Positions 42,884 to 51,180 of a stretch of DNA of 64,000 nt are shown here, piece after piece. Under the pieces are notes generated by a model. The model saw only the letters and a program-made list of their open reading frames with translations. It was not told the DNA's origin and did no database searches. This stretch comes from JAGOEF01 sp029564465 (GTDB lineage: Bacteria; Bacteroidota; Bacteroidia; Bacteroidales; ML635J-15): positions 1 to 64,000 of the forward strand of contig JAKQPY010000096.1 of assembly GCA_029564465.1 (NCBI GenBank), in the 5' to 3' direction. Position 1 is the first letter of the stretch; each line of letters begins with the position of its first letter. Both the position numbers and the translations under genes were made by a program.

Positions 42884-44539
42884 ATGCAAGTCGAAATTAC
42901 AGTAAACCGTACTAAAATTCAGGCACGCAAAGGCGAAACAATCCTGACGGCATTACAGCGTAACGGAATAAAAATACCAACCCTTTGCAATCTTCCTGAA
43001 CTTACTCCCACAGGTGCCTGCCGGCTATGTGTGGTAGAGGATGAAGATACCCGGCATTTGATTCCAGCCTGCTCGACTCCGGTACAAACCGGAATGAAAA
43101 TATTAACCCATTCACCCAAAGTAATCAGAAGTCGCCAGACAATTATCGATTTACTCCTGACGAATCACCCGGACGATTGCCTTTACTGTGATAAAAACCG
43201 TCGTTGTGAGTTGCAGTCACTTTCCGAAGAACTTTATATAAGAGAAAGACTTTTTACCGGTGTTAAAAAGAAGGGTAAAACCGACCGTTCGAGTCAGGGC
43301 CTGGTATTCGACATGTCGAAGTGTATTTTATGCGGACGCTGTGTAAAGGTATGCTCCGAAATTATAGGCGTTGCTGCCATAGACCATGTGTACCGTGGCA
43401 AGCGTTCGGTGGTAGATACCGTATTGGGGAAAGGACTATATTATTCTTCCTGCATTCAATGCGGGCAATGCATCAACATTTGCCCGACAGGTGCCCTGCG
43501 CGAAAAATCGGCTATAGAACAAATTGCTGCCAAAATTGGGCAGGAGTCTGTGAAAATATCGGTAATACTTTCGGCATCATCCGTGGCTTCGATAGCAGCC
43601 GTATTTGGAATCCGTAAGTTTGAAGAAATGACTGAAATGCTGGTGGCTGCTTTGAAAGACACCGGATTTTCTACAATAGTGACCGATAGCTTCGCATCCG
43701 ATCTGTACTTTGCTGATGCCACATCCCTGATTTGTGAGCGAATTGTGCAACCCGATTTTAAAATGGTAATTTCCGATTGCCCTGCTGCCATTCAATGGGT
43801 GAAGCAAAAACATCCTGAATTTGCCCATTTTTTGGTGCCTTTAAGATCACCACAGCAGATAACCGGTCGCATGTTAAAGCGGGAGACCAATGGTAGTAAC
43901 AATATAGTGGTAGCCGTAATGCCATGTATAGCACGTAAAACCGAAGCACTTCAACCCAATAACCTGACCCGCGGTTTGCCTGATATTGATTTTGTGGTTA
44001 CCACACACGAATTACTTCATTTACTCCGTACCCGCGGTGTGACCATGCCATTCCCCAAAAGATGCACCGTCGATAAACCATATAACATATACAGTTCTTG
44101 TTCTGTGTTGCACGAATATAATGGTGGTTTCGCTGAGTCTCTGGTCAGGAATCTGTTAAGTACGGAGGGGAAAAATTCTTTCGATAGTAAATATACCGAA
44201 CTAAGGGTAAACAAACCTGTGAAAACATTCGAAACCAGTATTTCGGGTCGCAACCTGAAGCTTGTTTCTCTTAATGGCATGCAGGCAATCAATGAGTATT
44301 TTTTGAAATATGTAACCGACAACAGTGTACATATAATCGAAATTTCGTCGTGCGTTGGAGGCTGTATCAACGGCAGCAGCCAGCTCGATAGTGAAGCAAG
44401 TATTTCGGGCAAGGTGTTACTCGATTTCGAAAGTTCAGGTTTACTGCGTAATTCGGTGCAGAATGCCATAGTGAAAGGTATGAGTTCCGACAATGTGGTT
44501 AAGCCGATTACACGCTACGAATCAAATTCTGAATTGTGA
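42884..44539 (+). CDS. HydA-like iron-sulfur subunit with altered H-cluster site
   Basis: A 551-residue protein. The N-terminus matches trimeric HydA/NuoG: a [2Fe-2S] domain (CNLPELTPTGACRLC), a His-Cys [4Fe-4S] motif (HPDDCLYCDKNRRC) and two [4Fe-4S] motifs (CILCGRCVKVC, CIQCGQCINIC). The [FeFe] hydrogenase domain follows. Loop L1 reads S-D298-C299-P where active enzymes have TSCCP; L2 is normal, M346-P-C348-IARK; L3 reads ISSC490-VGGC494-INGSS instead of ExMxCxGGCxxGGG. The four cysteines for the [4Fe-4S] part of the H-cluster are kept, but the proton-transfer Cys and L3 Met are not. The ATG at 42884 follows the previous stop by one base. Hydrogenase activity is doubtful. Confidence 0.85.
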   Translation: MQVEITVNRTKIQARKGETILTALQRNGIKIPTLCNLPELTPTGACRLCVVEDEDTRHLIPACSTPVQTGMKILTHSPKVIRSRQTIIDLLLTNHPDDCLYCDKNRRCELQSLSEELYIRERLFTGVKKKGKTDRSSQGLVFDMSKCILCGRCVKVCSEIIGVAAIDHVYRGKRSVVDTVLGKGLYYSSCIQCGQCINICPTGALREKSAIEQIAAKIGQESVKISVILSASSVASIAAVFGIRKFEEMTEMLVAALKDTGFSTIVTDSFASDLYFADATSLICERIVQPDFKMVISDCPAAIQWVKQKHPEFAHFLVPLRSPQQITGRMLKRETNGSNNIVVAVMPCIARKTEALQPNNLTRGLPDIDFVVTTHELLHLLRTRGVTMPFPKRCTVDKPYNIYSSCSVLHEYNGGFAESLVRNLLSTEGKNSFDSKYTELRVNKPVKTFETSISGRNLKLVSLNGMQAINEYFLKYVTDNSVHIIEISSCVGGCINGSSQLDSEASISGKVLLDFESSGLLRNSVQNAIVKGMSSDNVVKPITRYESNSEL

Positions 44540-46524
44540 TGGATCCAAAAAAAATAATATATACGGTCGAAGACCGATGTGAGGTTTGCTACAGTTGTGT
44601 GCGTGTTTGTCCAGCCAAGGCAATCAGTATTAAAAACGGTCAGGCTCAAGTGATACACGAACGCTGTATTGCCTGTGGAAATTGTGTGAAAGTGTGTACC
44701 CGGGAAGCCAAGAGATTCAGGGATTCAGCTGATGAACTGATTGAGATGCTCGGTGCGGGAGAATCAATAATTGCCTGTATCGCTCCCAGTTTCCCAGCCG
44801 AATTCAGAGAAGTTGCCGATTACAGATATGTTGTAGGTATGTTCCGTTCACTGGGATTCAGCAAGGTTGTTGAAGTTGCTTTTGGTGCCGATCTGGTAGC
44901 CAGGGAATATATTAAACTGCTTAATGACCCCGACGGTAAAAAATTCATTTCTTCCGATTGTCCGGCAGTAGTAAACTATATTACCAAATATCACCCGCAT
45001 CTTACCGAGAATCTGGCACCCATAGTATCGCCGGTGATGGCACTTGCCCGTGTTTTAAAAAAGGAATATGGTACAAAATATAAACTTGCTTTAATCAGTC
45101 CCTGTATTGCAAAGAAATCGGAATCCAACGAAATTGATGTTGTTCTCACATTTAAAGAGATTCGCGAAGTATTCCGGATGAAAGGTATTGAGTACCAGCA
45201 CTGTGAGCCTACGGAGTTTGATCCGCCGTTAAGTGGCCGTGGTGCCATTTTCCCTGTTTCGAGGGGCATCATTCAAACCATCAATGTTTCCGAAGATTAT
45301 GTCGATGGGAATGTGGTGGTTGCCGATGGAAGGTTAAGTTTTAAAGAAGCCATCAATGAGTTCGACAATGGCCTGATTGCCGACCAGCATCTCGAGCTGC
45401 TTTGCTGCGAAGGTTGCATCATGGGGCCCGGAATGTCATCGCAGGGAAAGCCTTATCAAAGCCGGGCTTACGTAACCCGCTATGTAAAAGGCAAATTAAA
45501 AAACATCGACCGTAAGTATTGGAAAAGTCAGGTAAATAAGTACAAAACGCTCAATCTTCAACGCGAGTTTACTCCCGACGACTGCCGTGTAGTGTATCCT
45601 TCGCCCGATGAAATTATGAGCATTTGGAACTCGATGGGCAAAACCGAAGCCATCGACCGTCTCGATTGTCAGGCCTGTGGTTACGAATCGTGCAAAGAGC
45701 ATGCCGTAGCCGTATTGCGAGGACTGGCCGAAATCGACATGTGTTTACCTTATATGATAAAAAAACTTCACCAATCGATTGGTGAACTGAATTTAAAAAA
45801 TCAAACCCTGGCTTCGGTGCAACAGGCATTAAAGCAAAGCGAAAAACTGGCCCATCTGGGGCAGTTGTCGGCAGGTATTGCCCATGAACTTAACAACCCG
45901 CTGGGTGTGGTAATTATGTACAGTAACATTCTTATTGACGAAGCAAAACCCGATGACCCACAGGTCGAAGACCTTAAAATGATTGCCGATCAGGCCTTAC
46001 GCTGTAAAAACATTGTGGGCGGATTATTGAATTTTGCACGTAAGAACAAATTGAAAGTCGATAATATCAATATAAGTTCATTAATCAATCGTTCACTGAA
46101 ATCATTGGTAATACCGGATAATATTAAGGTACATACTGCTTTTCAGCTCAAAAACGATCAGGCGGGTCTCGATGAAGAACAAATGATACAGGCATTAACA
46201 AATATTATTAAGAACGCTATTGAAGCCATGCCCGATGGGGGAAGCCTTAATGTCACGGTAAGCGACCGAAATGATATCATTAAAATTGATATTGCAGATA
46301 CCGGAACAGGCATTGAACAGGAGCACATGGATAAAATATTTACGCCGTTTTTTACCACCAAAGGACTTGGAAAAGGAACCGGACTGGGTATGCCTACCAC
46401 TTACGGTATCATTAAAATGCATAATGGGAAAATACACATCGAAACCAATGCAGATGCTGAAAGAGGTAATACCGGAACCACTTTTAGTATCGAAATTCCA
46501 CGCTATAATAACCAAGTAAGTTGA
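44539..46524 (+). CDS. Ferredoxin-hydrogenase-domain histidine kinase
   Basis: A 661-residue cytoplasmic fusion. Domain order: two [4Fe-4S] ferredoxin motifs (CEVCYSCVRVCP, CIACGNCVKVC), a [FeFe]-hydrogenase C-terminal-like domain (about 80-350), an FeS domain of the PF04060 type (CQACGYESCKEHAV), a coiled-coil linker, HisKA with H449 in AGIAHELNNPLG, and HATPase_c with DNxxxxxN-type, DTGTGIE and GLGKGTGLGMP motifs. H-cluster loops: SSD140-C141-P, SPC189-IAKK and LLC289-C290-EGC293-IMGPG; the proton-transfer Cys is Asp. No membrane helix. It should sense an electronic or gas signal and phosphorylate a receiver, most likely the one encoded next. Its ATG overlaps the HydA-like stop as TGATG. 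Confidence 0.87.
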   Translation: MDPKKIIYTVEDRCEVCYSCVRVCPAKAISIKNGQAQVIHERCIACGNCVKVCTREAKRFRDSADELIEMLGAGESIIACIAPSFPAEFREVADYRYVVGMFRSLGFSKVVEVAFGADLVAREYIKLLNDPDGKKFISSDCPAVVNYITKYHPHLTENLAPIVSPVMALARVLKKEYGTKYKLALISPCIAKKSESNEIDVVLTFKEIREVFRMKGIEYQHCEPTEFDPPLSGRGAIFPVSRGIIQTINVSEDYVDGNVVVADGRLSFKEAINEFDNGLIADQHLELLCCEGCIMGPGMSSQGKPYQSRAYVTRYVKGKLKNIDRKYWKSQVNKYKTLNLQREFTPDDCRVVYPSPDEIMSIWNSMGKTEAIDRLDCQACGYESCKEHAVAVLRGLAEIDMCLPYMIKKLHQSIGELNLKNQTLASVQQALKQSEKLAHLGQLSAGIAHELNNPLGVVIMYSNILIDEAKPDDPQVEDLKMIADQALRCKNIVGGLLNFARKNKLKVDNINISSLINRSLKSLVIPDNIKVHTAFQLKNDQAGLDEEQMIQALTNIIKNAIEAMPDGGSLNVTVSDRNDIIKIDIADTGTGIEQEHMDKIFTPFFTTKGLGKGTGLGMPTTYGIIKMHNGKIHIETNADAERGNTGTTFSIEIPRYNNQVS

Positions 46525-46525
46525 T

Positions 46526-46909
46526 ATGAAAACCCACACGATTCTCATTGCCGACGATGACTACGATTACCTTTATCAGATGTGTTATCACATAGAAGAT
46601 GCAGGTTTTACTGTAATTAAGGCCAATAGTCAGGCAGAAGCAGAAGCCGTAATTGGTGAGCTAAAACCCGACCTTGCCCTTTTCGACTTAATGATGGAAA
46701 ACCATGATAGCGGTTTTGTACTTGCCTATAAGATGAAAAAAACATATCCCGATGTGCCGGTAATTATTGCTACGGCTGTTGCCGGTGAGACCGGACTGAA
46801 TTTCGGGAACGGAAATCAGGGAGGCTGGGTTAAAGCCGACAAATACCTTGAAAAAGGAACCAGTCCACAGGTAATCATCGAAATTATTAAACAAATGCTC
46901 GGAATATAA
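46526..46909 (+). CDS. Single-domain response regulator
   Basis: A 127-residue receiver with no output domain. The acidic pair is D10-D11-D12, the phospho-acceptor D54 in ALFDLMME, Thr in IATAVAG, and a Lys in KYLEKG. The loop before the Lys is longer than usual (FGNGNQGGWVKADKYL). It lies one base after the hydrogenase-domain kinase and one base before a receiver-kinase, so it is the likely phosphate carrier between them. Confidence 0.88.
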   Translation: MKTHTILIADDDYDYLYQMCYHIEDAGFTVIKANSQAEAEAVIGELKPDLALFDLMMENHDSGFVLAYKMKKTYPDVPVIIATAVAGETGLNFGNGNQGGWVKADKYLEKGTSPQVIIEIIKQMLGI

Positions 46910-46910
46910 T

Positions 46911-48029
46911 ATGGAAAACCTGAAAATTCTTGTTGTTGACGACGAACCCGGCATTCGCATGGGTGTACACAGGGTACTCGATAAATTTGTGGTTGACTAT
47001 CCCTTTATGGACGACTCCATAGGTTTTGATGTTGACGATGCCTCAACCGGTGAAGAAGCGCTCGAAAAATTGAACGCTGTTACTTACGACATAGTCTATC
47101 TCGACAATAAATTGCCGGGAATTCAGGGAATCGAAGTGCTCGAACATCTCAACAAGGCAAATCCTGCCACCAAGGTTATCATGATTACATCGTATGCCTC
47201 ACTTGAGCTGGCTGTGCAGGCTACCAAAATGGGAGCCCATGATTTTGTTCCAAAACCCTTCACACCACAGGATCTGCGCTCTTCTGCCGAGAATGTGACC
47301 AAACAGATATTCCTGAAAAGAATGATGCAGAAAATGTATAAGGAAGGGAAACAAATCCGTTTCCAATTCTTGTCATTGTTGTCGCACGAATTGAAAGCCC
47401 CTTTGAATGCCATTGAGGGATATCTGAAAATAATGATTGAACAGAAAGAAGGTAAAGACATAGCCTCTTACGACAAAATGATCAGGCGTTCGCTTGACCG
47501 TGTTAAAGATATGCGCTCGCTTATTTTTGATCTGCTCGACCTTACAAAGATTGAATCAGGTGAACTGGCAAAGAAAACCGAAGATCTCAATCTTTGTGAA
47601 GTATTGAAAAACTCGCTTTCGTCGATTCAACCCATGGCAATACAAAAGGACATTACACTGGGTTGCAACCTGAGCTACCCGGTTATTTACAAAGCCGACC
47701 CGCGTGATATGGAAATCGTCTTCAACAACCTGTTGTCGAATGCAGTAAAATACAATCGCCAGAATGGCTCAATTTCGTGCGCCGTATCCGACACAAGTAC
47801 GCAAATTGAAGTCAGTATTTCCGACACGGGTATTGGTATGACACCCGAAGAAATCGACAGAGTTTTCGGGGAATTTGTCAGAATTAAAAACGAAAACACA
47901 CGCAATATTCCGGGAAGTGGCCTGGGATTGGCTATTGTTAAAAAAATTCTTGACAGTTATAACGCCTCCATCAGGGTGCAAAGCACTCCGGGCGAAGGCT
48001 CTGTATTTACAGTTACATTTAACAAATAA
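46911..48029 (+). CDS. Receiver-histidine kinase hybrid
   Basis: A 372-residue cytoplasmic protein with an N-terminal receiver (D10-D11, D65 in VYLDNKLPG, K115 in VPKPF), then HisKA (H159 in LLSHELKAPLNA) and HATPase_c (NNLLSNAVKYN, DTGIGM, GSGLGLAIVKK). Because the receiver comes first, its kinase activity is probably gated by phosphorylation from the upstream kinase. No DNA-binding domain. It precedes rex by five bases. Confidence 0.9.
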   Translation: MENLKILVVDDEPGIRMGVHRVLDKFVVDYPFMDDSIGFDVDDASTGEEALEKLNAVTYDIVYLDNKLPGIQGIEVLEHLNKANPATKVIMITSYASLELAVQATKMGAHDFVPKPFTPQDLRSSAENVTKQIFLKRMMQKMYKEGKQIRFQFLSLLSHELKAPLNAIEGYLKIMIEQKEGKDIASYDKMIRRSLDRVKDMRSLIFDLLDLTKIESGELAKKTEDLNLCEVLKNSLSSIQPMAIQKDITLGCNLSYPVIYKADPRDMEIVFNNLLSNAVKYNRQNGSISCAVSDTSTQIEVSISDTGIGMTPEEIDRVFGEFVRIKNENTRNIPGSGLGLAIVKKILDSYNASIRVQSTPGEGSVFTVTFNK

Positions 48030-48034
48030 TAACT

Positions 48035-48655
48035 ATGTTACCTGAAAAAACCACCGAACGTTTGAGCCAGTATCGCCGTCTGCTTCAGAACCTGTCGGAC
48101 GAGGGGAAGGAATATATTTTTTCGCACGAAATTGCATTGATGTTGCACCTGACTCCCGTTCAGGTCCGTCGCGACATTATGCTTATCGGATATAACGGTT
48201 CACAACGAAAAGGCTATATCATTCACGATCTGATTCAAAAACTCAGTCAGGTACTTGACTCGGAACAGTGTCAAAATGCTGCCGTTTTTGGGGTGGGTAA
48301 TCTGGGCAAGGCGATTACCAGCTATTTCAATGGCAAAGGTCATAATATTAATATTGTGGCTGCTTTCGACAGTGACCCGCAAAAAACCGACAGAATTATC
48401 TCGGGCGTTTGGTGTTACGATATTAAGCAAATAAAAGAGATTGTTAGCGAGAATAATATTTCGCTGGCCATTCTTACTCTGCCACCCCAATATGCCCAGG
48501 ACATTACCGATAAGCTGGTTTATGCGGGAATTCGCGGAATACTCAATTTTACCAGTGTTCCACTAAGGGTGTCGCCCGATGTATATGTCGAAAATTACGA
48601 CATGGTTACATCGCTCGAAAAACTGGCATACTATGTTAAAGAAATAAATCGTTAA
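48035..48655 (+). CDS. rex: Redox-sensing transcriptional repressor Rex
   Basis: Rex binds operator DNA when NADH is low and lets go when NADH binds. The 206-residue protein has an N-terminal winged helix (ERLSQYRRLLQNL, LTPVQVRRDIMLIG) and a Rossmann domain with VFGVGNLGKAI, ending with the domain-swapped C-terminal helix (MVTSLEKLAYYVKEI). The recognition region keeps the family VRRDI core, though the segment QLRKDLSYFG of classical Rex is altered. It is the only DNA-binding protein in the operon. Rex usually controls fermentation, hydrogenase and NADH-linked genes, so autoregulation of this operon is plausible. Confidence 0.93.
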   Translation: MLPEKTTERLSQYRRLLQNLSDEGKEYIFSHEIALMLHLTPVQVRRDIMLIGYNGSQRKGYIIHDLIQKLSQVLDSEQCQNAAVFGVGNLGKAITSYFNGKGHNINIVAAFDSDPQKTDRIISGVWCYDIKQIKEIVSENNISLAILTLPPQYAQDITDKLVYAGIRGILNFTSVPLRVSPDVYVENYDMVTSLEKLAYYVKEINR

Positions 48656-48663
48656 GATATAGC

Positions 48664-49563
48664 ATGAAAGTACATTATAACTTCGATGATTTTGGAACAA
48701 TCAAAAATCCAGTCGTTACCACGGGTTCTTTTGATGGCGTTCATACCGGGCACCGCGTGATAATTCAGCGCATTAATTTTTTGGCAAAAGCCATCGATGG
48801 CGAATCTGTTCTCATTACATTTTACCCGCATCCACGTAAAATATTGTTTCCGAACGAGACTCAGGGCTTGTTCATGATTAACACACCGGACGAAAAAGAA
48901 TACTTATTGTCGAATACAGGTCTAGATCACTTGTTTATTATCAACTTTACCATTGAGTTTTCGAAAACCCCATCCGAAGTTTTTGTCAAGGATATATTAC
49001 TCGCAAAACTGGGTGCAAAAATTATCGTGGTTGGGTTTAATCACCATTTCGGACATAATCGTCAGGGCGATTACCAGTACTTGTATCAACTAAGCAAGGT
49101 GGCAAACTTCAGGGTTGAAGAAATTCCGCAACAGGATATCGAAAACGAAGCTGTAAGTTCAACCCGTATCCGTAAAGCCATACTCGAAGGGAAAATTGGC
49201 AGGGCCAACGCCTATCTGAATCATCCGTTTTTCTTCATTACGCAACACCTGAAAGCGAGGAAAGCAGTGTTCGAAAATTTTTTACAATATACTGTTACCG
49301 ATTTATTGCCGGAAAAAATTCTTCCTCCCTCTGGTAGGTATGCGGGTAAACTATTAAATGTCAATGGAATAACATATATTTTGTGTGATATTTTTGCTAA
49401 CAGGTTATACTTTTACCTGAATGGTGATTTTGCTGATTCCGACATGAATAAGGGCATTATAGAACTGCATATGCAAATAAGAACATTTACTGATGAAGAA
49501 GATTTAAACATTTACGATAGCTTTATGCCGGATGTTGTGTTTTTATCGGAATTGATTTATTAA
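48664..49563 (+). CDS. ribF: RibF-like FAD synthetase with degenerate riboflavin kinase half
   Basis: A 299-residue protein. The N-terminal FAD synthetase (nucleotidyltransferase) domain is intact: TTGSFDGVHTGHR, TFYPHPRKILFP, NHHFGHNRQGD and VSSTRIRKAILEGKI. The C-terminal region has the length of a riboflavin kinase but lacks its GFPTAN and NIGxRPTF motifs; in their place are ENFLQYTVTD and LNVNGITYIL, with only a faint ELHMQ echo. It may thus make FAD from FMN, or have another role, while a second RibF elsewhere makes FMN. Nine bases after rex and in line with flavoprotein genes. Confidence 0.78.
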   Translation: MKVHYNFDDFGTIKNPVVTTGSFDGVHTGHRVIIQRINFLAKAIDGESVLITFYPHPRKILFPNETQGLFMINTPDEKEYLLSNTGLDHLFIINFTIEFSKTPSEVFVKDILLAKLGAKIIVVGFNHHFGHNRQGDYQYLYQLSKVANFRVEEIPQQDIENEAVSSTRIRKAILEGKIGRANAYLNHPFFFITQHLKARKAVFENFLQYTVTDLLPEKILPPSGRYAGKLLNVNGITYILCDIFANRLYFYLNGDFADSDMNKGIIELHMQIRTFTDEEDLNIYDSFMPDVVFLSELIY

Positions 49564-49594
49564 TATTGAGGTCTAATTTAAAAAAAAGCGAAGT

Positions 49595-50908
49595 ATGAAA
49601 GTTGTTATGATAGGTACCGGTTATGTGGGTTTGGTTTCGGGAACCTGCTTTGCCGAGATGGGTGTACATACTGTTTGTGTTGACATTGATACAGTGAAAA
49701 TCGAGAACCTGAAAAAAGGCATTATCCCCATTTGGGAGCCCGGTCTCGAAGATATGTTAAAACGTAATTTTGAGAGTGGCAGACTGAGCTTCTCGACAAG
49801 TATTGCCGAAAGCATCAGCGGGGCTGACGCCTGTTTCATTGCTGTGGGAACTCCTCCTGACGAAGATGGCAGCGCTGATCTTCAATACGTTCTGGCTGTC
49901 GCCCGCGAAATTGGGAAAAACATTTCCGACTATCTGGTGGTAGTAACCAAAAGTACAGTTCCTATCGGAACATCCGAAAAAGTAAGAACCGCTGTTCAGG
50001 AGGAGATAAGCCTGCGGGGTTTAAGCATTAGTTTCGATGTGGCCAGTAATCCTGAATTTCTGAAGGAAGGCGATGCCATCGATGATTGTATGCACCCCGA
50101 CAGAATTGTTATCGGTACCGATTCCGAAAGGGCACAGGAATTGCTGAACCGTCTTTACAAACCTTTTGTTTTGAATGGCCACCCCATCATTTTCATGGAT
50201 ATTCCCTCGGCTGAGATAACCAAATATACGGCCAATGCCATGTTGGCTACGAAAATCAGTTTCATGAATGATATTGCCAACTTCTGTGAACTGGTGGGTG
50301 CTGATATTAACGCTGTGAGAAAAGGAATCGGCAGCGACAGACGAATAGGACAGTACTTTATTTATGCCGGAACGGGTTATGGGGGTTCCTGTTTCCCAAA
50401 AGATGTAAAAGCAATCATTAAAACAGCTGATAGCAAAGGTTATTCGCTCGAAATTCTCAAAGCGGTGGAGGATGTTAACGACCGGCAGAAATCGAGATTG
50501 TACCAAAAAGCCATGCAATACTTTGGGAATAATCTGCAGGGAAAGAAAATTGCGCTCTGGGGACTTTCGTTCAAACCCAACACCGACGATATGCGTGAAG
50601 CTCCGGCGCTGGTTCTGATACAACTTCTGGTGAAAGCCGGATGCAAGGTAGTCGCTTACGACCCCGTAGCCATCGAAGAAACCAAACGTAGAATTGGCAA
50701 CATTATAGAGTATGTCGAAAATCCATACGATGCAATTGTTGATGCTGATGCTCTTTTCTTAGTTACCGAATGGACGGAATTCAGGGTGCTGAACTACGAA
50801 AAAATGAAAACAATGCGTCATAAAATTATTTTTGACGGCAGAAACATATACGACCCCAAAGAATTGCATGCCCATGGGTTTGAATACTTTGGAATCGGAC
50901 GAAAATAA
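49595..50908 (+). CDS. ugd: UDP-glucose 6-dehydrogenase
   Basis: The enzyme oxidises UDP-glucose to UDP-glucuronate with two NAD+, feeding capsule or surface glycans. The 437-residue protein has the N-terminal Rossmann motif MIGTGYVGLVSG, the substrate block NPEFLKEGDAI, the catalytic Cys in GGSCFPKDV, and the C-terminal WGLSFKPNTDDMREAP. Complete and of normal length. It sits between redox-sensing genes with gaps of 31 and 9 bases, an unexpected place for a sugar-nucleotide enzyme. Confidence 0.95.
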   Translation: MKVVMIGTGYVGLVSGTCFAEMGVHTVCVDIDTVKIENLKKGIIPIWEPGLEDMLKRNFESGRLSFSTSIAESISGADACFIAVGTPPDEDGSADLQYVLAVAREIGKNISDYLVVVTKSTVPIGTSEKVRTAVQEEISLRGLSISFDVASNPEFLKEGDAIDDCMHPDRIVIGTDSERAQELLNRLYKPFVLNGHPIIFMDIPSAEITKYTANAMLATKISFMNDIANFCELVGADINAVRKGIGSDRRIGQYFIYAGTGYGGSCFPKDVKAIIKTADSKGYSLEILKAVEDVNDRQKSRLYQKAMQYFGNNLQGKKIALWGLSFKPNTDDMREAPALVLIQLLVKAGCKVVAYDPVAIEETKRRIGNIIEYVENPYDAIVDADALFLVTEWTEFRVLNYEKMKTMRHKIIFDGRNIYDPKELHAHGFEYFGIGRK

Positions 50909-50917
50909 CATCCTTAC

Positions 50918-51169
50918 ATGGAAAAAACAGTAGAAATAACCATTTGCCTTGGCAGCTCATGCTTTAGTCGCGGTAACAAAGAAATGGTGAGTGTGATTCA
51001 GGACTATCTCGAGGAACACAAACTCAAGGAACAGGTCAAATTTAAAGGTGGCCACTGCTTTGGTAATTGCAGCAATGGACCGGTAATAAAAATAAATGGT
51101 CAGCCCTATTATGGGGTTTCCAAAATCGGTATTACCGATATTCTGAACCAGGCGTTTAACCTCGAATAA
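50918..51169 (+). CDS. Small NuoE-like [2Fe-2S] ferredoxin
   Basis: An 83-residue thioredoxin-like ferredoxin with ligands C10, C15, C47 and C51 (CLGSSC and CFGNC), corresponding to the C-terminal half of NuoE. Such proteins usually accompany [FeFe] hydrogenase-related PAS/phosphatase genes. It lies 11 bases before the second hydrogenase-domain protein and is likely its electron partner. Confidence 0.87.
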   Translation: MEKTVEITICLGSSCFSRGNKEMVSVIQDYLEEHKLKEQVKFKGGHCFGNCSNGPVIKINGQPYYGVSKIGITDILNQAFNLE

Positions 51170-51180
51170 ACCAACGGCAA

